DNA from: Cryptomeria japonica
Lineage: Eukaryota; Streptophyta; Pinopsida; Cupressales; Cupressaceae
Direction of reading: 5' to 3'
DNA length: 64,000 bases
Assembly: GCF_030272615.1 (NCBI RefSeq)
Contig: NC_081410.1
Coordinates: forward strand, 119,288,640-119,352,639
Below, piece after piece: positions 12,434 through 24,400 of the stretch. Each line of letters opens with the position of its first letter. Position 1 is the first letter of the stretch. Position numbers and translations under genes: made by a program. The notes beneath the pieces were generated by a model. It did no database searches and was not told where the DNA came from. It saw only the letters and a list, made by a program, of their open reading frames with translations.

Positions 12434-13990
12434 TTAGGGGCTCAAATCAAAGCCAAAATTAATTGGTTGAAGATTGGTGACATAGCTTTTAAAGAAAATT
12501 TCAAGCAAGTCGAAACTAACATTTTGTCCAAAAAATCAAGGTCATTAAGGAAGTTACTTGTCACTTTATTGAGCTTCTTGATATTGCTCATTATTTTGTT
12601 AAACATTACAAGAATTTATTCAATATTTTAAAGAACCCTCTTAAACTTGGGACAAGGCTCGTCCAAAATTTATGGATGTGGTCCCTTGTTGCATTTGTTC
12701 TTCCTCAATTGAGATTTATGATAAATGCCTTGTGCAAGAAGATATTCATGCAACAATGTCAAGTATGGCCAATGATAAAGATCCATGATGCAATGAGTTC
12801 CACTATGAATTCAAAAAATAAACTTCTAGGATTTCATTGATTTGCATTTAGTTTATCTTGAATCATTTCATATAATTCCTTAGGAAATGTTATTAACAAA
12901 GAAATAATGAATTTATACCTATGCTTGAAGATCTAGAGATCATTCAAAATTAGAGAACCATTCCTCTTCATAATGTCTTCTCAAATATCATTACTAAATC
13001 CAATTCCCTTCTTATACACTACTCTCAATCAAAATTGACTTTGACAAAGCGTTTGAATGGATTAAATGATTCTTTATTCTTTCCATGTCAAGGACCTTGG
13101 GTTTCGCTAATAATTTCATTTATTTATTTATTGTTTTAATTGACATTTTTGCTTGGCTTACCATTAATGACATCTATTATGACCAATTTGGACCTTTTTT
13201 ACTTCATTTGATATGAATGGCCTCTTATTTCATCTTCATTTGTGCTAGTAGCCTATTTTTTATTTATCTTCTTCCTAATGACATGTCATATAATCTTGTT
13301 AGATGAATTTCTCTCCTTAGTAATAACCACCATAAACTTTCCCATAATTTAAAGATGAAAGCAATATCAAACAAGTTGTGAAGTGCTTGGAAACCTTTTG
13401 TCTAGCTTTTAATAGCATAAGACCAAATTCTAGAGTTAGTCCATTTATCCTCGCCCTATATGGATTTAAGATTATAGGTGGATTCAAATTGTCTATAGAG
13501 TAATATTCTCATTTTTTAGGGAATCATTTTACTTTCCAAGCATATTCATCTACTCTTTGGCAATACCATGTGGATGGAGTGGAAAACAGTTTGCATACTA
13601 GATGTAATAAGTTACTTTTTCTTGTTTACAAATTTTAATTTTTTTCTAATGTCCTTGTGGCCATGCATATTTACTTCTCTTCATGTAATATTCCCTCTAA
13701 ATATTCATACCATAAGCTTGAGAATTTGTAAAACATTATATGGCCCAACTCAAATTACAATAAAGGCTTTGGCAAGGTGTCATGGGATAATGTTATCGCC
13801 TTAAATATTTTAATGAAATGGTTCTTATAGATAATCATAGATATGATTTTGTGCTCTATGCAAAGTGGGTTGTTCATTCTATTGAAGGTAATGAATCCTA
13901 GAATCTTATTGATAAATTATGCATATGCTAATTATCAATCACATTGAGCTAGGTGGGGCCCTAGCTCCATAGTGGTAGTGAGTGACATTA
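12434..13990 (+). mobile_element. Decayed L1-type LINE, ORF2 reverse transcriptase
   Basis: Translated pieces on the plus strand follow the plant L1 ORF2 order. KAKINWLKIGD lies near 12.45 kb; YFVKHYKNLF near 12.6 kb; EDIHATMSSMANDK near 12.74-12.78 kb, the segment before the RT fingers; KIDFDKAFEWIK near 13031-13066, the catalytic-palm lead-in of L1 RT; YEWPLISSSFVLVAYF near 13.21 kb, in the place of QGCPLSPYLF; and SNIKQVVKCLETFCLAFNS near 13.36 kb. Frames change repeatedly and stops occur (for example TGA at 13067-13069), so it is dead. Its 5' part is missing, lost where the chromovirus LTR abuts. The right end is approximate. Confidence 0.75.
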
Positions 13991-14009
13991 TATCAAGGGC
14001 ATATTATTA

Positions 14010-14815
14010 GATTGTCTCTCTATTAAATATATGTGTATACAGTGAAAATGGGATGTTAAAATATTGTAAAACTACACAAGATCCAACCACATAAAACCCT
14101 ACTTCTACAATTAAGAATCCACCATACACCAATGAAGAACCTAAAACATGCAAATCAAAACAAAATAGGAAGATTATACCATTCACATGCTTAGTAGGGT
14201 TTGAACTCCATTGTTTCCTATCTCCATTGATCTTGTTTGATATGGTTGCTCTCAGATTTTGTATTGTGCACAAGACCTCAACAAAAAATAGATTGTGGTT
14301 GTGTAGATGCGTGATTGTTGTGAAAGGTTGCATGAAGATTAATTCATTTGTTAGATTAGCTAGGGTCATGAAAGGATGAAGAAATCATCTTATATAGAAG
14401 ACACTTTAGAAAATGGAGGGATAAGATTAAGAGGTGAAAGGATAAATGGTCGGCTAGGATTAAAGGGTAGATAGAAGAAATAATTATAAAATAATGAGAG
14501 GGTAGTTAAAGGCAAATTAAGAGATAAATGACAAGTGATGTGGAGAGGGAAAGCTAATGAATTAATTAAATAAATAAAGATCTATTTAATTAATAAAAGA
14601 AGTGGACCAATTAAATAAATAAAATATTTATTTAATTTAGGGAAAGGATAATTTAAATAAATAAAAATATTTATTTAAATAGGGGAAGGCTAGAAGAGGA
14701 TAAGTGAATTAATTAAATAGATAAAGATCTATTTAATTAATAGAAGGCTTAGGATAAGTAATTAAATAAATAAAATATTTATTTAATCAAACTAGGACAA
14801 ATTTAGGTGTCTACA
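14010..14815 (-). mobile_element. LTR-like segment, probably solo
   Basis: On the minus strand it starts TGTAGACACCTAAATTTG at 14815, has a TATATAAG box near 14395-14388, and runs to about 14010 (the lower boundary is a guess). The U3 part at 14550-14790 contains AT-rich palindromic repeats. No primer-binding site or coding region adjoins, so it is probably a solo LTR. No target duplication was confirmed. A minus-strand open frame of 120 codons at 14007-14369 lies inside and is not recognised as a gene. Confidence 0.55.
14550..14790. repeat. AT-rich palindromic repeat cluster
   Basis: At least four copies of AATTAAATAAATAAA-type blocks alternate with their complements (ATTTATTTAATT), separated by GA-rich spacers. 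They could form several local hairpins. They lie in the U3 part of the LTR-like segment. Confidence 0.8.
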
Positions 14816-16366
14816 ATAGGTAGTGCACATAATCATCATTTTACTTAGCATCTAAGATCCTAGTTATATAGGTGGGGTTCCCTACTATCTATAGTTAAAT
14901 AATCTCTTCCTTGCTTTAAGTTTTGTATGGAAGCATATTAAAATATAGTAGTAATTTGAGGATACTCAATTAATATGGTGATTTGAGAGCTCCTATATAG
15001 ATATGGCCACTCATTTTTCTTGTAAGTTGGAAGTTAGCACCCTCTACTCAAGCACTATGCAATTCATCCAATTCTCCTAATGGGAGATCTACTAAAAAAA
15101 AATAGGATTTTGCTCCATATTCATCTCACGCATCAAAAATGGGTCTCTCCATTGACTAACAACCTCTATGGAGGACTTCTATCATCACCTTTAAAGAGAA
15201 ACCATTGGTCAAAATTCTTTGGGTTCATGCTCTCAATTTCTTAACTAGAGAATAAAATCCATCCAAGATTTTAATTCCAAATTTCCTTACACTTGGATTT
15301 CTTGGTCATAGATGATGATTAAATTCAACCCAAGAAACTTAGATCTTGTAATGGGTGAAAATTAGGATTTCCACCATTGAATGTAGTAAAACCACTAATT
15401 TTGCCTGGGGACCATCACAATAGGGAAAGGTAAGAATTTGATATCTCTAAACCCAATAGATCTAGATTTTGATCAAGTTCCAGGGGTATCGGATGTGCCT
15501 CTTCTTTCCCTTGAGTTGAATTGAATTATTGAATTTGCTGAAATTAGGGTAAAAGTGTTGGAAATTCAAATAAAAATGTAGAAACAGTGAGCTATAGTTG
15601 TCAAATTGAACCAAGCTTTTTTGCTAGTTGAAGTCAGAAGTTGTTGTTTGCACTCCCGGGGGCATATCTTGTGCATTTCGCAAACGAGATATAGTCGGAA
15701 AGATGATTCAGAGCTCTATCCAAATCTCAAGTCCATTTTTGTAGATAAATTGCCAATCCATTGTCTCTTCCTTCTGAAGTCAACAGTGCTTTTTCTAGCT
15801 CTATTCTACCCTTTTGTGATCCAAGCTCCATCTTTTTTGTCTTAGATCTCTATTTTTTTTAGCATCATGAAGAATAGCATTCAGATTCAGTGTACCTGTC
15901 ATACCTCTCCCTTGTCAGCATTATGGGGGGGTTACTACTACTGGTGCTAATGCTTCCTTAGTTTCTCGTTGGAGTTAGCTATGTATTCAGTACTTGTTCC
16001 TATGTACTAAGAGATGCAGCACAACCATTTACCCATGCATTTCGTGAGATGGAGCACTTACCATATCGACACTCTTGCATTCCTATTTCTAGAGGTTGTT
16101 TTTTCAGCATCATAGCAGTCATTCTACAACAGTGTTTGCAGCTTCTCCATGCTTCAATGTTTCTTCATGCTTGTCTTTTGTTTCTCTTTTGGAGAGGAGT
16201 TTTGTTCCCATTCAGGGTTTTCTCCTTTGCCATGTTTCAAATAAACTTCCATATTTCTTCATGGGTACCTCATTAGGCTTTAGGTCGGGATCCATCTTGC
16301 ATTCATCTTTGCATGTTGTTTTCCTACATCTTTTTTGCCTCTCCCCAGTTGTGCATTCTTGGGGGG
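14816..16366. other. Unrecognised sequence, possibly internal part of a retroelement
   Basis: No intact gene. Open frames of 75-93 codons at 15606-16377 look accidental. The stretch ends in CATTCTTGGGGGG at 16354-16366, which resembles a polypurine tract directly before the following LTR, so the right part may be the 3' end of a retroelement's internal region. Confidence 0.35.
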
Positions 16367-16830
16367 TGTTGGAATAAATAATTTATATATTAATTATTCA
16401 CTTAATTGTATTAATTCACTAAATAATTTATTATTTAGTGGATTAATTATGAATAATTAATTAATATTTATCTCCATGCATAATGCAAACTAGGAAAAGC
16501 AAACAATGTTTAGATTTTCAAGAGTTTCATGCATTAATTAGTTTAGTATGCTATGTGTGCATACATGACTGATTCATGCATTGTGTTTCAAACTCTCAGT
16601 CTATCTTGTAGACTCCTCCATTTAGGGTTTCTATCTTTAGAGTTAGATTTATTTATAAGGATGCCATATCCTTCGTTGTAACTCAAACAATAAGCAATAC
16701 AAACAATTCAATCAATTTCATTGTTATTGTCTTCAATTATTTTTGTTGTTCAATTCTCTCTTTATGTGTGACAGGTATTCTTGCAGAAGATAACTGGGCT
16801 TGTGGGATTCGCATTTCAAGAATTATAACA
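16367..16830 (+). mobile_element. Copia-like LTR on the plus strand
   Basis: Starts TGTTGGAATAAATAATT at 16367 directly after a G6 run, contains a TTTATAAGG TATA-like box at 16652-16660, and ends AATTATAACA at 16830. The ends form a short TGTT/AACA inverted repeat. The preceding purine run suggests a 3' LTR. Internal coding sequence was not recognised. Confidence 0.55.
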
Positions 16831-16889
16831 ACCTTCATTGAAATATTGAAAATACTAAAATAAATAATGGAAGGATATACCTTAGATTT

Positions 16890-17515
16890 GCAATGACTGA
16901 TAATGATGCTTTGCTTCTTGAATGTAATCACATATGTTGTATGAAATTGCATGAACATGAAAAAACCCTAATCACACACACACATGCTTGCATATGAATG
17001 ATGTAATGTTGCTCCACAATTGACGAATGAAGAATATGCAACCTTGAAGACCTCTAGAAATGTTTGATGATGAATACTTCAATGCTTGAATTCTTGATTG
17101 CTTGATGTCTTGTGATTCTAATTATTGCCACCTATCCTTGTATCTTCAAATGAGAGGGGAAAACCTCCTTATATACTTGCCCATCGAAAAACATGTTAAT
17201 TTTCCGACATAGGCCGACACAGGGTTAGGTTTCCCACTCAATTTTGAAAATGGTCAAGGGTTTCAAAGGGGGGCCCAAATAGGGAGGACCAAGGTGTGGT
17301 GCCATGGTCCCAATGAGGACTAAGGCGCCATGCTTTGGTCCTACCCCATCTTAGAGCCAAAACTAAGGGGCCATTTGGTGTATGAAGTGAAAATAAGGCC
17401 ATATTTGCATGATGTAAGCATAATTGGGTCCTAGTCAAGCATAGGGATGCAAACACTAAGGTGAGGGCCCCAAATGTGGACCAAATTGTAAAGGAGTACA
17501 ATTTAGGACACTACA
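16890..17515 (-). mobile_element. LTR-like segment on the minus strand
   Basis: On the minus strand it begins TGTAGTGTCCTAAATTG at 17515, is GC-richer than its surroundings at 17.2-17.5 kb, and has a TATATAAGG box at 17175-17167. The lower boundary is approximate. An 87-codon minus frame (17238-17501) lies inside and is not a gene. Confidence 0.45.
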
Positions 17516-18299
17516 GATCTATATCATCTTTATAGACTACATTGGTGTTGTATCATTTTAGTATAATCATTAAATGTCTATTAGATTGACCAATCCATGG
17601 TGGAAAGCTTGAAATTAATATTGTATTAAGAAAATTATATAGGTTGGTCATGTTGTTTCCTACATAACCCCATGAGAGAAAAAAAATGCATACAAGCTTA
17701 CAAAATAGTCATAATGCAACCTTATCAAAGACATACCACAAGATTACACAAGATATAACCTAGGGAAACCCTCAAAAAGGAAAAATTCAACCTCAAAAAG
17801 TATCCACTCAAAGTATTAATCAATAATGACAATATTAAAATACTTACATAAATTTTTCATGAATACTTCTAAAATATCAAGAATATCAAGCTCTTCCAAT
17901 GCATCATCCATGTGTCCAAGCATGTATCTACACATCCCATGCCATAAATCACATATGAACTCAAGAAAAGAGGGTTCAATATACTGACAACCAAGCTAAA
18001 CAAACAATTATCCAACCTCAACCATGAAACATGTGCTTGCTTTTATAGAATTAAACTCACACAAAACAACCAAGTGGTAAGGTAAAACAATGTGCCTTAA
18101 AACAATGAATACACAAAACCATTAAACCCGACATTTACTTTATGGTACTAAGTTTCTCACTATTAAATATTTAGCATGTCTAACCCGCACATAAAATCTC
18201 TAACCAATGTCACATACAAATTTACAAGTGGACCTAAATAAATCTTTAATATGGCTGAACACACCTCCTAGGATGCACCATAAATAAATATTTATTTTA
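17516..18299. other. Anonymous AT-rich sequence
   Basis: No coding frame, repeat or RNA gene recognised. Confidence 0.45.
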
Positions 18300-19130
18300 C
18301 ATAATTACAATAACTCTTTTTTGTGTGCAAGGTGTACAAAACCCTTTTCCTAACAATATATTGATGCCCTTCCATGAATATGCTCCTAGAAAAGGATATA
18401 ATTGGTTCCCCCCACATTTACTTAGAATAGAAAGGCTTAATGTTCAATGGAGTCTTCAAAATCCCTCCATCTTCCATAAAATATTTTCAACTATTTGTAA
18501 AGTGCTCATGGAACCAAATTGACTCATTTTTCTTGATGCTTATTATATGGTAGGGCCTTCCCTTAGGAAGACACTTAAGTCATCTAGGTGGTGTTTTTTC
18601 AAACACATAGGGTATGGTCAACTTTGTTTGATGGTCATTATTAAGGTTGGTCTCTACCCTTTGGTAGTAATCCCTCTTCATTGTCTTCTCATTGATGAAT
18701 GTGAAATAATCCATAACTTCCCTCAATTGAATCTAGTTATTTTGCTTCAACATGTTCACAATTAAGATCAAGATAAAATGGTCCCTACTAGTCAACCACA
18801 AAAGAATGAAGATATTTCTCTTATTTCTCTCTATTCATAATGGAAAGGATATGCCTATGGGGTCAACTTGATGATAGGGACCCTCCTTCATCTTTAGACT
18901 TTTTATAGCTCTTGTAGCTCAATTTTAATTATCATGTTGATGCGACATTATGACCTTGCGTGTGTTCATTTCCGTTTTGGGGGGGCTTGATGTTCTTATT
19001 GTGATATTTCTTTTTTGGGACCACACTGATTTTTGTATTCCGTTTGTGAGGCTTTGAGATGTGATTTCATTTAGTTTGCTATTTTTGAGGACTAATATAT
19101 ATGTTTTTTATAAATATATATGCTCTATTT
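18300..19130 (+). mobile_element. Possible LINE 3' remnant
   Basis: The tail at 18.95-19.13 kb (a TTTGTGAGGCTTTGAG stretch followed by AT-rich TATATATG sequence) resembles the 3' ends of plant L1 elements. The preceding small open frames (18325-18522, 18547-18765) could be decayed ORF2 C-terminal sequence. No diagnostic motif is present, so this is a weak call. Confidence 0.25.
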
Positions 19131-20399
19131 CATCAAACAAAATGATGGGAATCAATAATTTAAATTTAAGATGAACACAATACAAGAATGATTCAAGATT
19201 GAAAATGCATAATCTTATCATAGAAATCAAATGCACAAAATATAAACTACTAATAAATAAATTTGTATGTAAATAAATATACATAAACTTAAAATAAAAT
19301 TTGACATCTGAAAATATAAAACATAGGGGTTCATCCCATAGTGTGACAGTTATTAAAATATTAAACTGGGAGAGGCCTGAACCTTACATATTTGTAGCAA
19401 AAGGTGATAAAACCAAGGGCTCATGAGGAGTGAGAACCCATGAACAAAAACATGCTGCCAAAAAATGGACCTAGCAGCAACCGCTAATACTAACAAACTT
19501 GCAAACTAGAACCAGAAACTAGACACAGCAAACAAAAGCAACAAACAAACAGAAACACTCTCCCACTGAAAGCACAAACCAATGGCTTACCAGGTGGGAG
19601 AGAACTCCGACTTCCTTTCCATGAAGATATATTTTCATTTCTCCAACACATTGAGCTTTTTAGAGGAATCTTTCCCAAACGAATAGTTGGGGATTCTTGT
19701 GTGGCTTTCACTCTTGAAACAAACGCTTCAAGCCTCGTTGTGTTTGAGGACTCCAAGTGTCTTGTTTTCTTGGCCCGCCTCCTCACGATTTCATCTTGAA
19801 TGTCATGAAGAGCAGCATAGTTCTTCTCTGTAATCTCCCTATTTTGACCAAACATGCTCTCCATAGTCCTCATTATATCCTAGTTTTCCTACAAAGCCTC
19901 CACCATATCAACCAAGTCTTTTGTATTCTTGGTTTGACCAATTTTCTTTGTGAGCTCCTTAAACAGAGTTGTCCAACGCTTCCCATAGTGTGATAGTTAA
20001 GTTGTGGCCTTGTCATTGTTGTCATCAAGGTTCAAATCTCCACTCGGCTATTGTGATCACGAGCTTTGTGCCCTTTCCAATCCAATGTGCTTGTAGGTTT
20101 GAACATTGGAATTGATGCTACCAGTATTCATGCCAAGTACCTTGTGCTCCAAACTTTCATTGGGTTTATGTGCTCACGAACTTTGTGCACCTATTGGGCT
20201 ATTCTGCTCGCAAATCTGAACTATTCACATTCATGCCATGAAAGAAATTCTCCATTTGTGACCTCACTTGATTCTTGTCAAGATAAAAAAAACCCTTCGA
20301 CCACAACTCACTCATATACATATGTATATTTGTGTGTGTACGTGTACATGTATGTGTGAATATGTGCATATTAACATGAAAACATTTGAATTATCATTA
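19131..20399. other. No recognised gene; one open frame of unknown nature
   Basis: A minus-strand frame (19490-19873, 127 codons) begins with a hydrophilic, possibly coiled segment (MESMFGQNREITEKNYAALH) and ends in a Cys/Phe-rich run that looks non-coding. It could be the tail of a decayed element or gene; I do not recognise it. A TG/TA-rich microsatellite lies at about 20316-20370. Confidence 0.35.
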
Positions 20400-21442
20400 T
20401 ATGATTGTATTAATTAAATCAAGATCGACCCAAACTTAATGAAAATTGACTTGAGTTTGCAAATTGGACCATTACAACATCTCCATTTACAGAGAGGAAT
20501 ACAACATCAATAGCTAAAAGAAGATAATACTAAAAGAAAATCCATGGATGGATAAACTCAAAATAATGCAAAATAATTACTCTGTAAAAAAAACATTATT
20601 AATCTCATGAATTTGGTTGAAAATTGGAGGCCTCTTGTTTTGGAGAAAGGAGAAATACAGACATTATTGTCCCGTTATCTTAAGCTAAAAATTAAGCTGG
20701 CAACCAAGGAATATGACAATTAAATGTTTTTCTGACCTTTTATCAAACCAGCAGTACATCAAAAGCCTTTAGGGTAACTGTTTATCCAGCAAATTGTATG
20801 CAAATTTGATTATAATATCAATAATTAATTCAAATAAATCCAACAAATCGTGTTTCCAGTAATTTGATACTTCATTAATTAAAATGATTAGCTAAGCATT
20901 TTAGCACGTAGCAGCAGAGCATCTATATATGATTGAACAATCTTGTTGCAGTTGTCACCCATCTTTTGTCGAATTCGATAGAACTCAATGGTTTTTACCG
21001 TTGCTTATCCAAAAAAGTTGAACATGTCACGAGAGATACAGAGAAAATAATTCATGGCGAACCAGTTTTATATCCCAACCGAGGTCAGAGAAAGACAATG
21101 CTTTCGTGAAAAATATGGCAGTCCAGCACGTGTTTCAAAGTTATACAATCTATTTTTGGTTTCCAGTTTCTGATAATGGATTATAGATCGTAATTTTATA
21201 TATTCACATGGCAAGGATGCAAATTCAAAAATATTCAAAAATATATATATTATGAATTATACAGAAATGATATCTTTAATTTAATATTTCTATTAAAGAT
21301 ATTAAGTTTTTACAGTTCATATTAATGAATATTGAAAGCTTCTAGATTTGATTGATGTATTTTTTTATATAACGTTTCCAATAATACTCCATGATCCATC
21401 AGCAATTAGAAAAGGAAGTGTTTAGAACAGAGTGTTTGAAAA
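20400..21442 (+). promoter_or_regulatory. Upstream region of the NPF gene, duplicated at 1.9-2.8 kb
   Basis: This stretch precedes the NPF start codon. Conservation of about 0.96 kb of it in the inverted copy at 1877-2835 shows that the duplicated unit included the promoter. A TATA-like TTTATATAAC lies at 21364-21373, about 70 bases before the ATG; it is a candidate only. No other regulatory motif is claimed. Confidence 0.45.
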
Positions 21443-24400
21443 ATGGAAGAGCAGACGAGAGCCACAAAGATCTCTGTGCAGCAAAAGCCTCTTAAGGAAT
21501 GGCACAATATTGTTCTCCTTAACCACTTCAATTGCTTTGCTGTGTCACAAACCAGAAATAATGGCGAGGATGATGTTGAAAGATCCTGCAAAAAGGAAAC
21601 AAGAGGAGGATGGAGAACCATGCCCTACATAATAGGTGAAGCTTTGTTTCTCCTTTTCTCTTAACTGAAATCTAATGCCCATTCAAGATCTATGGAAGTC
21701 TGTTCCTGAGTCCACACACCAGCTTGTAATAGCACCTTTATATCATGTTATATGAATTAAATTGTGGGTTCAGTTGTATAGGTTGACTCAAACTTCATGA
21801 GTAGTCACAGTCTATTTGGCATATTTTTAGATTAGATGATGAAGAATCTCAACTTCAGAAAGTTATGGGAAGATCATCTATTACACTTATCATTATTTTC
21901 GTATATGTAATCAAATCAATTTCACTTGATATTGTATTGGCATAACCTTAAAAGATACCACTCAATACAGAGATCCAAGCTAATGAAACATTTTATTCAG
22001 GAAATGCGAGCTGCGAGAGGGTAGCTTTGGCGGCTTCGCAGTCTAACATGATTGTCTATTTAACAACGAAATACAATATGCAGAAAGTTGCAGCGATAAG
22101 TGTACTAAATATCTGGTCTGGGACAACAAGCCTTGCATCCTTGCCTGGAGCTTTTGTGGCAGATTCCTATCTTGGCAAATTTCGGACCATAGTCATCGGT
22201 TGCATTTCATATTTAGTGGTAATCACTTCAACTTCTAGTTACAAGAACATTCTCATTTCTTAATGATATCAAGTTTTTACAGTTTATTAAAGTTGTTTTT
22301 CTAGTTTTTAAATTCGATTGTGTAGTGTTTTTCATCAACATTCGGATCACATTCCGTGATCTATCATCAGAATGAAGAATGCTAGATTCTGATTTCTATT
22401 TTTGTGTCTACTTGAAATGTCCCAGATTCAAGTTTGTGTTTTTAGAACATCTCAACAAGAAAGCTTGACAGTATTAAGTTGATTCTGTAGAATTTGACGT
22501 TTAAAAGTAAGAGTAGTTAAATCATTTTATTTATTTTCTTAAGGGGAGAATATTTTTTTGTCAGAGTTATGAATGGTGAGGTCACAAATGAAGGTTCCAT
22601 ATTTAACATAAAACAGTTATCAATAATATTTCAATGAAGTTTGATTCTTGATGGAAAGACAATTAAGCATCACGTTATGGCAATAGTGATGTGAAAATTG
22701 AACTATTTTACTTATTACAATATACTCAAATAATTTCTGGTTGTTTGTTAAATATTTTGTTGGATTTAAGTTGAACTCACAACTCATCCCCTGTTTATGA
22801 AGATATTATAAAACATAGAAATTGATTGCTGCAATGATAAACACAAATTCTATTCATTCAAATGATTATGAAAAATATATAAACCTCTTGATCACATGAT
22901 CAAGGATCAATTGATAAGAGATAGGAGATAAAGAACTGCATTAGGATTGCCTCAATAAATAGAGGTATCTGAAAACTACAGTTAGATTACTAAATATAGC
23001 AGTAAATGCCAACAACAATGTTATAAAACATACGTAGAAATATCCTAACTGAGATTATCTTCAGTTTTATGAAACACACTGTTAGTTCTACTTTTAATAT
23101 CCATGCAAAATTATAGATCTCCTCACGCGATGTGAAAGAGATTTCAAACTATTCCAACATTCTCCCTCTTAATTTCGACCACAAGCTTAACTCCTACTAA
23201 GTGCATCGTGTGGCAATCTCCTTTTGGACTGGAAATGCTTGCCTTCAAACTCCTTCAAACCTTTTCTTAGGTTTGGATCTGACTTCCTCATATGACTTCG
23301 TATCGGTGGGTTAGGCTAATTTCTGTGGTTTCTACAAGATCCACAATCTTCATGCAAATCAACCTTTCTCTGATCTGTGATCTTCCTGCGACTACAAACT
23401 TGACAGGGATAACTTTCTGTTCAAAGACAACGATCTCACTATCTCATCACCATGAATTCTTATAGTCGGATCTCCTCTTTGTTTGAACATTTTTTCATTA
23501 TCTCTCCCACATCGCATGAGAACTATAATTAAACTTAAATCCAAAAAATTTAAGCCCTTCTATAGAACCTGTAAATTTTGATTACGGAAGGGAATCAAAA
23601 GTTGTAAACTAGTGATCTGCTGTCTGATTGGTTATGACAAACATTGCAATTAGTGATCATATGGGGTTGTTTTGATTAATATGCAGGGATTGTGCCTTCT
23701 GACTCTCACAGCACTTATCCCTCAATTCCGACCATCTCATTGCAATGCCCCCCAGAAAAATATGGGAAAGTGTGAGAGGGCTTCCAAAGGACAATGGGCT
23801 CTACTTATGTTGGTTTTATTATTCAAACTTATCGGGTCTGCAGGGGCGAGACCATGTTCCATGGCATTCGGAGCCGATCAGTTCCAACGGGAAGGAGGAG
23901 GAAAAGGATCCAAAGAAAAGAACAGAACGGAGAGTTTCTTTAATTGGTATTACTTTTCAATGAGTGTGTCTCTCCTTCTGGCTGTCACTGTTATTATTTA
24001 TATTCAGAGCAATGTGAGCTGGAGTTTAGGGTTTGGTGTCTGTACTCTGCTTATGCTCATATCAACAATTCTCTTTGTTGCTGGAGCTTCCCTTTATCGC
24101 CATGACAGTCCAGAAGGCAGTCCATTCACTGGATTTGCACAGGTGATGGTGGCATCTATCAGGAAGTGGAATTTATCTCTACCTTCTGATGCTGCAAAGC
24201 TTTATCATGGCCAAAGCTGTTCCAATACTCCTGTCACAGACAGACTAAGGTAATTTCACACAGAGATTTTCCCCCTTTATCAAAAGAGTTTATGATACGA
24301 TTCTGTTTTAATTTTGATAAATTTAGAATTGAAAGCAAGTTTCTTTCTGAGATTTCTTTAATTTACTCATGTTGGCTGTAAGCTGGCTTTCTACACCAGC

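Noticed and set aside
6238-12438. Target-site duplication of the chromovirus-type element
   Set aside because: GTTGG and TTAGG agree at only three of five positions; not good enough to claim.
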